Notes under the pieces: model-generated
Databases searched by the model: none
Seen by the model: only the letters and a program-made list of their open reading frames with translations
Told to the model about the DNA's origin: nothing
In this document: in pieces, positions 21,580-30,110 of the stretch
Layout of the letters: the number at the start of each line of letters is the position of its first letter
Numbering within the stretch: the stretch's first letter is position 1
Assembly (NCBI GenBank): GCA_002077065.1
Contig: NAJO01000038.1
Coordinates: forward strand, 124,001 to 188,000
Source: Cryoendolithus antarcticus
Taxonomy: Eukaryota > Ascomycota > Dothideomycetes > Cladosporiales > Cladosporiaceae
Length of the DNA: 64,000 nucleotides
Direction: 5' to 3'
Program-made: the position numbers and the translations under genes

Positions 21580-23022
21580 ATGACACTCGCAAATGCGTTC
21601 AATCGAGTCGTAACAATTCCGCGAGTAGCTTTCGCTCTACTACTCCTCGTTGGCCTGGTCCTGTTCCGCGACTCCATCGACCCTACAGCGTACTACCATC
21701 CGAAGCCCCTCGCACCGCCAACACCGCCAAACCCGACTAGCGATGCCTTAAGTCTAAATGCTACTATCGCTACAGCACCATCCCTCCACGCCTCCACCTG
21801 CCTCACCGCCCCCGGCGCGTCTAAAGTCCTCATCCTCCTCAAGACCGGTGCCACGGAACTCTACTCCAAGCTTCCCACCCACCTCTTGACGCTCTTCAAA
21901 TGCACACCGCACTACATGCTTTTCTCCGATCTCGAGCAGACTTACTCCGGCTTCCGGATCCACGACGCCCTAGCCCCAGTCAGCCAGGACATTCGTGATC
22001 ACCACGAAGACTTCGAGCTGTATAGAAAGCTGCTCCAGTATCAGCGGGAAGGTCAGGATGTCGGGTTGCTGAAAGGAGACACAGGCTGGAATCTGGATAA
22101 GTGGAAGTTCCTACCCATGCTCTTCCGGAGTTTCGAGGAAGCTCCAGAGGAGATCGAGTGGTTTGTGATGATCGAGGCAGACACGAGTGTAAGCTGGAAC
22201 AACCTGCTCCTCTGGCTCGCCACGATGAAAGGTGCTACGAAGCCTTACTATCTCGGCGCCCAGAATGTCATTGGCGATACGACGTTCGCGCATGGCGGTA
22301 GCGGCGTGATCATCTCCCGGCAAGCAGCACGACAGCTACAAGCTGTGCGCGAGAAGGAAGGCAAAGAAGCTTACGATAAGCGCTGGGAATCTCTCACAGC
22401 CGAGTCCTGCTGCGGCGACGAGATCATCGCTCGCGCACTGCTCGAGGCGAACGTCCCGTTGACGCCCACTTGGCCTGTCATCCAAGGTGAGACGGTAGCG
22501 ACGCTGGACTGGACTGCTAGCCACTGGTGTTCTGTGGCTATAACATGGCATCACGTCGCGCCTATCGAGCTGGACGCACTGTGGCAGTTCCAGACACAAT
22601 GGGTTGATGAGCACGGCTGGAAAACGCCGTATCTCTATCGAGACGTGTACGAGCACTTCATCGACCGCCACGTGTCTGTCAATCGCAGCAGCTGGAACAA
22701 TCTCAGCCAGGACAAGAAGTTCATCACGCCTCACTTGGCTGAGGGGCTAGACGAGGATCTCACGATCATGTCCGACTGGGAACAGCGCAGTGTCGAGTCG
22801 CAGGACGCCTGCGCGGCAGCTTGTGAAAAAATGCGAGATTGGGGGTGCTTGCAGTGGATGTTCTCACCAGGTCGCTGTTACGTCGGCAGAGTCATGCGGT
22901 TTGGGAAGAGCGATGAGAGGGAAGAGGCGCACTGGACTTCTGGCTGGATGGGGGACAGGATCGCGGAGTTCAAGAAAGAATTCGAGCACTGCAACCCAAA
23001 ATGGAAGGGAGTGGGAGGGTAA
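21580..23022 (+). CDS. GT31-like type II membrane glycosyltransferase with Cys-rich C-terminus
   Basis: Intronless 480-residue frame. A short cytosolic start is followed by one membrane anchor (VAFALLLLVGLVLF, residues ~17-30), as in Golgi type II enzymes. The luminal catalytic part has FVMIEADTSVSWNNLLLWLA, where the acidic D-x-S/D element replaces the classic DxD, and the hallmark FAHGGSGVIIS typical of fungal GT31/fringe-like proteins. Near the C-terminus a compact four-cysteine module (ACAAACEKMRDWGCLQWMF) resembles PAN/Apple-type binding folds. It likely transfers a hexose to a glycan or glycoprotein; donor and acceptor are unknown. An out-of-frame ATG at 21561 begins an overlapping upstream frame and may reduce translation (inference). 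Confidence 0.8.
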   Translation: MTLANAFNRVVTIPRVAFALLLLVGLVLFRDSIDPTAYYHPKPLAPPTPPNPTSDALSLNATIATAPSLHASTCLTAPGASKVLILLKTGATELYSKLPTHLLTLFKCTPHYMLFSDLEQTYSGFRIHDALAPVSQDIRDHHEDFELYRKLLQYQREGQDVGLLKGDTGWNLDKWKFLPMLFRSFEEAPEEIEWFVMIEADTSVSWNNLLLWLATMKGATKPYYLGAQNVIGDTTFAHGGSGVIISRQAARQLQAVREKEGKEAYDKRWESLTAESCCGDEIIARALLEANVPLTPTWPVIQGETVATLDWTASHWCSVAITWHHVAPIELDALWQFQTQWVDEHGWKTPYLYRDVYEHFIDRHVSVNRSSWNNLSQDKKFITPHLAEGLDEDLTIMSDWEQRSVESQDACAAACEKMRDWGCLQWMFSPGRCYVGRVMRFGKSDEREEAHWTSGWMGDRIAEFKKEFEHCNPKWKGVGG

Positions 23023-23218
23023 GAGATGGTTGGGGCGTTGCGTCTGGGTTGGGTGGGATATTCGTAAGACGCATACTCCAAGTGCTGGAAGCGTATAGAT
23101 ATCGTTGTTGGCGTTTGTTGGGAATTGGTCAGGATCGTAGTCGGTCTGCGTCTGAAAAGGCAGAATGGGGGGTACATAGATCGTTTATCATAGATGTCTG
23201 TACATTGTCTGTATGGTT

Positions 23219-23715
23219 TTATAGCTTCGCGGCCTCCTTCACTGTCCCGATCTTGAGTTTCGGTGAGTACTTCTTCAGCACGGATTCGTTGTGGTACTGT
23301 GTCTCTAGTCAGCGCATGCTCTCACCTATCTGCTGCTCCCCTCCCCTCGGACTCCTTCCCCCTCTCACCCTCTCGCCTCCACATTTCATCCCCCGCTCAG
23401 CCCTCTCCCGGTCATTCATGTGTCCTCTAATCATCGCAGCCTCCCATGCCCTCCCACACATCCCACCTCCTCTCATCCCTGTCCTCCACCCACACTCTTC
23501 CCCTCACCCTTCCTCTCAATAGAAGGAGAAGAACTCACCTTCCAAAATTGCTTACTAGCATCCTTCCCTCCCACTCTCTTCAAGATCTTCGCTCCCCCCG
23601 GATGTTCATCCACAAACCCAGACATCTCATAGACATCATTATCGATGATGATATGCAGCCCCTTCTCCACGGTGTTGTGAGCCGCTACATCGGCGGTGGT
23701 GAATTGTTTGGACAT
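23219..23715 (-). CDS. Small cytochrome b5-domain protein
   Basis: Two exons, 23715-23539 and 23296-23219, flank a 242-nt intron (gtgagt...acacag) and encode 84 residues. The heme-binding motif HPGG is in exon 1 (GFVDEHPGGAKILKRVGGKD). The second axial histidine is probably supplied by YHNE at the start of exon 2. The fold is shorter than microsomal b5 and has no C-terminal membrane anchor, so a soluble protein is expected, transferring electrons to an unknown partner. Exon 2 continues the helix and ends KYSPKLKIGTVKEAAKL, the usual end of this small fungal b5 group. The intron is unusually long for this genome and pyrimidine-rich. Confidence 0.88.
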
Positions 23716-24169
23716 TGCGTCGGGTTGCAGTGGGAGGGCTTGAGGCGGACGGAAGGGACCTTCTTGGTGGTGGGGAGGGGAGGGTGATCGTGGCGGGGGC
23801 GAGGGCGAGGGTGAGGACGAGGGCGGCGTAGGTGGGTGAAGCGGTGGGGATCTGGTGCGAGTAGAATGCGGACAAGATGTTTGACGATTGGGAGTTGACG
23901 CAATGGGCGAGGAAAGATGCCGAGGTCAATTGAGCGAATGGCTGATTGCCGAAAGATGCTGACTGTGCACACAAGTGACACGATCACGATTACAAGCAAG
24001 CAGGACGTCGCGCTCGTGTCACTGGCAGTGGTAGGGTCATAAGTTTGGCGAGAGTGAGAGTGTAGAATAGTGCGCACGATTTGTGCAGTTTCAGGCAGAA
24101 CCATCACGTCTCTCCAGCACTACGACCTTATCGCCTCGACTTCACCATCCACATCCGACGCCTACCAGA
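23716..24169. other. Intergenic stretch upstream of cytochrome b5 gene
   Basis: Nothing recognised. Minus-strand frames here are low in coding character. It presumably contains the b5 promoter. Confidence 0.45.
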
Positions 24170-24724
24170 TCAAGTACTCGTTGGACTAGCCCCTCCGCTC
24201 AAGAAGTCCAGCTTCCCAATCTGCACTCCCTCCTTCCTCAATAACGCATAAACCATGGCCTCATGAAAGTAAAAGTTCGGCAGCGCAAACTGTTGCAGCA
24301 AGCCCAACCCCGTAGTCTTCCACTCCCCCAGCCTCCGCTTCATTACCACCTCCATGCCCTCCTTGCCCTCGAATTCCTCGGGCTTGACATTATCAAACAA
24401 AGCGAGAGTCTTGTCGATACGGGCGTAGAGCTCGGCGAAGGTCTGCTCGTTGTCTTCCATGACGACGGGTTCGCGGACGGCGAGGCGGACGAGGACAGCC
24501 TTGGCTGTGTCGGAACAGGTGCGGATTTGGAAAAGCAGGGGATACATGTCTGGGGCTAGACGGGCTTGAAGTATCTGCTCCGCTGGGATGGAATGCTCAA
24601 TGGCATGCGCTTCGCCTTCTTGGAGGATGTGTTTGAGGGACCTGAGGCCTTGGGTGAGGAGCGGGACGCCTGTGGTGGGAAGTGGTGTTAGTGTTGTTGC
24701 CGTAGCATACTGCGGATTATCCAT
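24170..24724 (-). CDS. DUF1993-family protein
   Basis: Single-exon frame of 184 residues from the ATG at 24724. All-helical sequence with the features of the DUF1993 group: an N-terminal LTQGLRSLKHILQEGEAHA, a central RTCSDTAKAVLVRLA, and the C-terminal LPNFYFHEAMVYALLRKEGV followed by IGKLDFL. These proteins are about 170 residues and related to DinB-like four-helix bundles; no biochemical function is established. The family call is from memory of the conserved C-terminal pattern. There is no signal peptide. Confidence 0.75.
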   Translation of the reverse strand: MDNPQYATATTLTPLPTTGVPLLTQGLRSLKHILQEGEAHAIEHSIPAEQILQARLAPDMYPLLFQIRTCSDTAKAVLVRLAVREPVVMEDNEQTFAELYARIDKTLALFDNVKPEEFEGKEGMEVVMKRRLGEWKTTGLGLLQQFALPNFYFHEAMVYALLRKEGVQIGKLDFLSGGASPTST

Positions 24725-25297
24725 TGCTTACTGTGACAGTATTAGCTTGCGCCCTCATTTAGCTGTAATGTGGGAGTCGCACCTCATGTCATAGAGAGGG
24801 GCCATGTTTGATTGGGTCTGGACGTCGTTATTGGTGGAGGAGGTAAGGCTGATTTTCGAAACGGTCAATTTATTGCCCAGCGGCAAGAGCCAGCATATAT
24901 GCTAGTTCGCATTCGTAAGATACCGCTGTTTGGGTGACTAATGCACGGCGCGAAGTTGACCCATTTCTGTCAGGCCATGCGAACTTTGTGCACGGATAGC
25001 GCGCGAATGCCTGCCGAAGTCCGTATGCCTGAGGCAAGATAAATCGAGTCGTACGAGGTGTGCTCGAGGACGCACTCGTCCAGCAGCGACAAGACGTAGA
25101 ATGGTGAATGCGAAGCAGTGTAGCCCAGGCTCCATACGAGAGGGAGGTCGGGCCGGATGTCGCGCCGGAGACCAGCTTAAATGCAGCGGAGCGATCCTGT
25201 GTGATAATGACATTGATCTGTCCTGGACAGTAGATCACTTGCCCTCGCTAGGCAGGCATCCAGTCACAAGGAGACACCCAGGAAACGGTGATCATGC
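24725..25297. other. Intergenic stretch between DUF1993 gene and AP-2 sigma
   Basis: No gene seen. A few frames of ~90-120 codons on the minus strand lack any family-like segment. Confidence 0.5.
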
Positions 25298-25874
25298 CTA
25301 CTCCAGCTTGTCCAGATGCTCGAGCCTCGTAAGCACGACCTGCTTGCTCGTCTCCTGAATCTCGCCAGCGAGGAACACCTCGTCCAGTATAGCATAGACC
25401 TGTCAACGTGTCAGCCTTACTCTCTAGCGTCGATCCGTGTAGCCGACCGCCCAATGCGCGCCTGCGCAGCCAGTGAGACATACCTTATAAAAGTTAAACA
25501 CCAAGTCCAACTCACACACATTCCCAAAAAAGCTATCCAGCACCTCTACAAAGAAGTGTATCCCCTCAAGCGTAGCCAACTCATTATCCCCTACCTCCAC
25601 GCACGCGCAGAAGAACAGTCCAGCATACCGCCTGTATACAATCTTGCTCGACCCCCGGAACTCAACGAAGTTGGACTGATGTTTCTGGTCGCGCGGCGCG
25701 ACGAGACGATGAATCTCGCCCTTGAGACGAATTTTCTCGTCGTCGTTGTAGGGAGAGTACCATTTGGCTAGGCGGGTCTTGCCTCTGTGGAGATGGTTAG
25801 TGCTGGGCGGAAGAGAGGGACCAGCGAAGGGGGACTGACTGGCGATTTTGAATGAGGATGAAGGAGAGGACCAT
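25298..25874 (-). CDS. APS2: AP-2 clathrin adaptor small (sigma) subunit
   Basis: Three exons: 25874-25840, 25784-25484 and 25399-25298, with introns of 55 nt (gtcagt...cacag) and 84 nt (gtatgt...gacag), give 145 residues. The start [20 protein letters not shown] matches AP-2 sigma rather than AP-1 sigma. [39 protein letters not shown] and [19 protein letters not shown] follow in the family order. The subunit stabilises the AP-2 core that links clathrin to cargo during endocytosis at the plasma membrane. A larger reading frame that starts farther upstream (25981) runs through unspliced introns and is not the real protein. Confidence 0.95.
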
Positions 25875-26117
25875 GGCGGGCGGGGATCGTGAGTGGTCTG
25901 CTGTGGAGAGAGTTGTGCCGCGCGGTAGAGGTAAATCGGTCGACAGAGTGAGGTTGTTACCGCTAATACGAAGGGTTGCATTGGTAATTGCGTGATAGAT
26001 ACATGGGCGGAATTAGTTCGGATATAAGCACCGTCTTCCAGTGCAAGGTACGATATGACAATGTGTTACGAGCATGGAGTCAGGAGAAAGTATCATGATA
26101 ACGGCCACTGTAGCTAC

Positions 26118-27260
26118 TCAGATCTCCCTACCCTCAGCATCAAGCAATCGCAGCCTGCCGTCCCAATTCTCGATCCTCTCGTCCAACCTAACATGATCTA
26201 GATTCCATCCACCCCTACCATCACCAAGCTCAGCCTCCAGCACCCTCCCATCGTCCACCAGCCTCACATGCCGAGCTGAAGGTCTGAAGTTCCCTCCCTT
26301 TGCCCAGTGGAATCTCCCGTTTGTGTTAGTCAAGCAATCGTTCAGATCAATCTCACCGTCGCGATGATGTCCGTTCGCATCCGCGCACACAGCCACCAAA
26401 ACCCTCTCGTCGTGCTCTAGTCTGGCATGTCGTGAGCTCGCTGAATAGTTGCCCAGCATCACAACGCCGTGCTTACCGGAGTCCGAAGACGAAGATGATG
26501 AGCTCGAACTCGAGCTAGAAGACCCACGTCGAGAGCGAGGCTTCTTGTGCTTCTTCCCTTCCTTGTAAGTTTTGCCTTCCTTGTACTTATCCTTCTTCTT
26601 CTTGTCCTTGACTTTGTCTTCCAGTATGCTGCCGGCTACTGCGCCGCCAATAGTGCCCAGGAAGCCGTGGTTGACTTGGTGGCCTGCGAAGCCGCCTGCA
26701 GCTCCGCCGGCGAGAGCGCCCGTGAGGCCGCGGTCTTGTTCTTGTCCTGGTGCGCCGTAGGGAGCGGGTTGTCCGTAAGGTGCTTGACCATATGGTGCAG
26801 GTGGCTGGCCGTACGGCGCGGGCGGCTGACCGTAGGCTGATGCGTGAGGCTGATCGAATTGAGACTTGAAAGCTTCTACTTCGGGCCCGCCTTGTGGAGG
26901 GTAGCCGCCATAGCTTTGGTTGTGTTGCTGTGGTGGAGGGTAGCCAGACGGAGGATATCCGCCGTACTGTTGTGGCGGAGGACCTTGGTGATACTGGTCA
27001 CCTCCGTAACCATGCTGCGGTGGAGGACCGCTTTGTGGGTACTGCTGATACGGCTGATCGTTCTGACCTTGGTACGACTGCGGACCGCCGTGCTCGCTGC
27101 CGTATTGAGGTTGTTGGTAGCCTGGCGGCGGTGACTGGTAGCTCGGCTGACCATATTGGCCACCTTGAGGCGGACCTTGCTGGTTGTAGTAGTCCTGACT
27201 AGCTCCTTGATCATAGCCATAGTCCCCCTGAGGCTGACCCTGAGGTGGGTATCGCGTCAT
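26118..27260 (-). CDS. CVNH-domain protein with Gln/Gly/Tyr/Pro-rich N-terminus
   Basis: Intronless 380-residue frame. Residues 1-170 consist of short repeats rich in Gln, Gly, Tyr and Pro (YGQPPAPYGQ, GPPPQHGYGG), a prion-like composition. A glycine-zipper segment follows (LTGALAGGAAGGFAGHQ, IGGAVAGSI), which may insert in or attach to membranes. A Lys-rich stretch and a run of about 13 Ser then lead into the CVNH fold (residues ~262-380). This holds two similar halves, including EIDLNDCLTNTNGRFHWAKG and a second RHVRLVDDGRVLEAEL. CVNH domains bind oligomannose in characterised members. Carbohydrate binding here is inference, because not all fungal CVNH proteins bind sugar. Confidence 0.85.
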   Translation of the reverse strand: MTRYPPQGQPQGDYGYDQGASQDYYNQQGPPQGGQYGQPSYQSPPPGYQQPQYGSEHGGPQSYQGQNDQPYQQYPQSGPPPQHGYGGDQYHQGPPPQQYGGYPPSGYPPPQQHNQSYGGYPPQGGPEVEAFKSQFDQPHASAYGQPPAPYGQPPAPYGQAPYGQPAPYGAPGQEQDRGLTGALAGGAAGGFAGHQVNHGFLGTIGGAVAGSILEDKVKDKKKKDKYKEGKTYKEGKKHKKPRSRRGSSSSSSSSSSSSSDSGKHGVVMLGNYSASSRHARLEHDERVLVAVCADANGHHRDGEIDLNDCLTNTNGRFHWAKGGNFRPSARHVRLVDDGRVLEAELGDGRGGWNLDHVRLDERIENWDGRLRLLDAEGREI

Positions 27261-27705
27261 GGTTCCGATGTAGAGCTGGTTGTGTTGCAGTGTCGAACCG
27301 TAAGTCGGGAAGGGGACTGAAGGAAGGAGAATGAGGAGGAAACGTATTTCTAGTGTACCTTATGTGATGATCTACGTGCATTGCGAAACTAGCTGGAGAG
27401 CTCGCACAGCTGGCCTTCACAGCCACACTGTACCTTGCTGTGCTTCGCTTGCTGTTCAGCCATTGGACAACCTGCACTCAGCCGCGTAGGCAACCACATT
27501 GTTCCCTCGGCACCAATGATGTCTCGTTCCGAAACTAGCTGTAGCGTCACTCAAGCAACACCAAGAAGGTTGACAAGCATGACCGACGCAAAATGCAGAA
27601 GGCTCAGCGAGACATTTGGACGAAGCCAAAGAGAAAGGGACGACTGCGGAGTTGCCTAAAGCGTCTTGCCGACTTCACTCCCGTGTCTGTACGCTTCAGC
27701 GTCCT
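27261..27705. other. Intergenic stretch
   Basis: Nothing recognised beyond the presumed promoter of the CVNH gene on the minus strand. Confidence 0.45.
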
Positions 27706-28182
27706 TTAGTCTTTCTCAAGCCCTCCACTGAGCCATGCGATCTTCCACTGACTCTTTTGGGCATGGGTCTCGGTCTGTCTCCAGCCTGTCTTCTGCCTCC
27801 AGCCTATGGCTCGGACCACTAACCATCCGAACTCCTGCCATGGGGACTGTTCTTTCGAGGAGGTAGTGAGTCGATACCAGTCGACGCCGACGAGGTTCAA
27901 CTCGCCGACGATGTCAAGCGAGTACTTGATGTATTCCATCGCATGAGTGCCGGTCCGAGAAGGGGGTCCCGCGTACAGTCTCTGCGCTCCTAAGCCCTGA
28001 GAATCAAACGCCTGCATTGATCTTATCTCCTCCCAGCGCCGCGGTCGCAGGCCTATGGGAATGTACATGGAGTGCAAGCAGGGAGTTGATGATCTGCGCG
28101 CGGAGCTCTGCGATTGCCCAGACCTTGATGGGCAGCGGTCGAAGGTATCGCGAACGGCCTCTTTCGGCGCAGCGCGATACAT
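27706..28182 (-). pseudogene. Possible decayed relative of the 29.1-29.9 kb gene
   Basis: An ATG frame of 158 codons exists, but a better coding signal lies in another frame: RPLPIKVWAIAELRAQIIN, which stops soon after. About 50 nt of this segment resemble the 5' region of the neighbouring locus (KVWTIGELQSQVIQ), and both starts read M..AAP. This fits a frameshifted, shortened copy. The remaining frame (MEYIKYSLDIVGELNLVGVD) also looks coding-like. It may be an intact unknown gene; confidence is low either way. Confidence 0.3.
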
Positions 28183-29056
28183 CGACGAAGCTGCATCGCT
28201 TGAGAGGCGAGGAGCGATAGAGGTAGCTTTGTGCTGACTTTGCTGTACTTCTGCTCTTCCAAGATTTTTGAGATCCTAGTGCTGTTATTGTCCGCAGCGC
28301 GAGAGTCCGTATACGACTACTCGGACGATGAGAGAGCAGCTCCTTAGGCGCACTGGACTGAAACGCGCAACGATACTTCGATCAGCTGGTTGGCAATGCG
28401 GTGCAATGAATAAACGCTTCCCCAAGGAGCCTCCGATATGGAGCGTGAGAGACTTGCCGAGGAGGTTACTTGTAGAACGACTGTGGACGATAGCACTTCG
28501 GTGTATCGAGTTACAGGCCACGGAGCACCCTTGTTGCCCAGGAGTGAAGCAACGCGCGCATACCTTCACAACGCTCACTACTTGTGCTCACTACTTGCCA
28601 GCTGTCACTTGACGCGTGCTCGCAGTCACTACATTGAACGCTTCACGCCTGCTCCTAGACTCTGGTGCCCAGCTGTAAGTTAGGCGGTCACTTGGCACTG
28701 TCTGCAACTTCCAAGGGAAGCAGACGCCATCTTATTTTGTCTGACCTTCGCTATGTCCCATGCTGTAACACTACCTATAATGGCTTCGACTGATCACTGG
28801 AGTGCTTCGCCCCGGTTGCTCTTGCCTAGGCATGTCCCTACGCAGTGGCTACAATAGGCCATCTCTATGGACTTGACCGACCGCCATACCATATCATAGC
28901 CGCATGTGGGCCTCACACTCGCCCATGCCCTGTACTCGAGCGCGTAGTGGCGTCGGGCGATAGACTCGTGGTAGTGGTAAATGCCATTGTTATTGTGTTC
29001 ACGCCATTGCAAGAGACTTTGAGCCTTGCTTCTGGCTGCCTTGCCTTCATGCTCGG
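28183..29056. other. Intergenic stretch
   Basis: No gene, RNA or repeat recognised; frames under 100 codons without coding character. Confidence 0.5.
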
Positions 29057-29879
29057 CTACTTCTCTTTCCAGTCCTCCCAAGAATCTGGGATGTTCTCGT
29101 CAAACAGCTGCCCGTCCTGCGTAAGGTCAGCTCAAGGCACGCCAAGACGATACGATTAGAGTCGAGACTCTGTGGCAAACATACCTTCCACAACTCGAAT
29201 TCGAAGATCTCCAGGGCTTCGTGCACACTCCAGTGCACATGCCTTCGCCGCTGCTCATGTGCAGTTGCATATTCTGCTCCCTCGAGATGATCGTAAGGCG
29301 CCGGCTTAGGCGTTCACAACAATTCTTGCAAGATTGTGAAGCATTGCTGCTGGAGGATTCGGCGCAACCCACCTGAGTACAGGTGTAGTCGACCCACAGA
29401 CCGCTGAGACTGGTGACGATGGCCCACGTCCCTAGGCACCATGTGTACTTCTTCAGTTGTCTCACATTCTCAGTGTCCACGAAACGTTGCATGAGTAGGA
29501 GCTCGGCTTGGATCTTCGACTCTCCTGTGGCCCGCTTGCGCTGTTCGCTCTGGGTCTAAAAGACCCTGCCGGTGGCAGATGGCAGTGAGAACAGGAAGCT
29601 TGAGATGCGATCGAACTCGAAATCGGTGACCTCGAAGTGTAGAGTGCTTTCGGGATTGAGAGGTGCCTTGAAGAAGTGTGCGCCGCAGTATTAATCGGCT
29701 GTGGCGCGAGAGACCAGAACCAGATTCGAGGAGGACTTGAACGGGTAGCGGTAATCCATAATCTTGTCTTTCACTATGATCGCCTTTTCCTGATCGGCGA
29801 CGCACTGGATGACCTGCGACTGGAGCTCGCCGATGGTCCAGACCTTGGCGGCGATTGACTGGTGCGGAGCAGCGGGCAT
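29057..29879 (-). pseudogene. Unknown gene interrupted by two in-frame stop codons
   Basis: Three exons are evident: 29879-29373, 29304-29185 and 29116-29057, with two 68-nt introns (gtgggt...cctaag and gtatgt...acgcag), all in phase 0. The frame is 229 codons and ends LFDENIPDSWEDWKEK. Exon 1 is interrupted by TAA (29693-29691, codon 63) and TAG (29558-29556, codon 108). The sequence between and after the stops remains strongly coding-like in the same frame (AHFFKAPLNPESTLHFEV, then KIQAELLLMQRFVDTENV). No frameshift is seen. This looks like a gene silenced recently by point mutations, unless the stops are bypassed by editing, readthrough or unrecognised splicing. The family is unknown to me, with no signal peptide or membrane segment. 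Confidence 0.65.
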
Positions 29880-30024
29880 GGTGGCTATGAATTACAGATG
29901 TGGAGTGAATGCCGGGATAGTGTCGTGAGTCTAGGCAGTGCCTATCTAGCGTAGAGCGACCGCCTCCACTTGGTGTGTAAGGCACTCCTCAGGGAAAGAT
30001 CAGCTTCATGACTTGTTGCTGGAG

Positions 30025-30078
30025 GGTTACGATCGTCTTTCTGGTTACGATCGTCTTTCTGGTTGCGATCGTCTGTCT
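30025..30078. repeat. Three tandem copies of an 18-bp unit
   Basis: GGTTACGATCGTCTTTCT occurs at 30025-30042 and 30043-30060, and with two changes (GGTTGCGATCGTCTGTCT) at 30061-30078. It lies between the interrupted gene and EXO5, outside any called coding sequence. Confidence 0.9.
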
Positions 30079-30110
30079 GGCCCTCGAGAAAAGCCCGGTA
30101 TCGTAAGTTC

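Noticed and set aside
25484..25981. Large frame giving a longer AP-2 sigma protein starting at 25981
   Set aside because: It translates two introns; the spliced model matches the family end to end.
29470..29985. 171-codon minus-strand frame avoiding both stop codons of the interrupted gene
   Set aside because: It is a different frame over the same exon with Arg/His/Ser-rich, non-conserved sequence and no match to the downstream exons.
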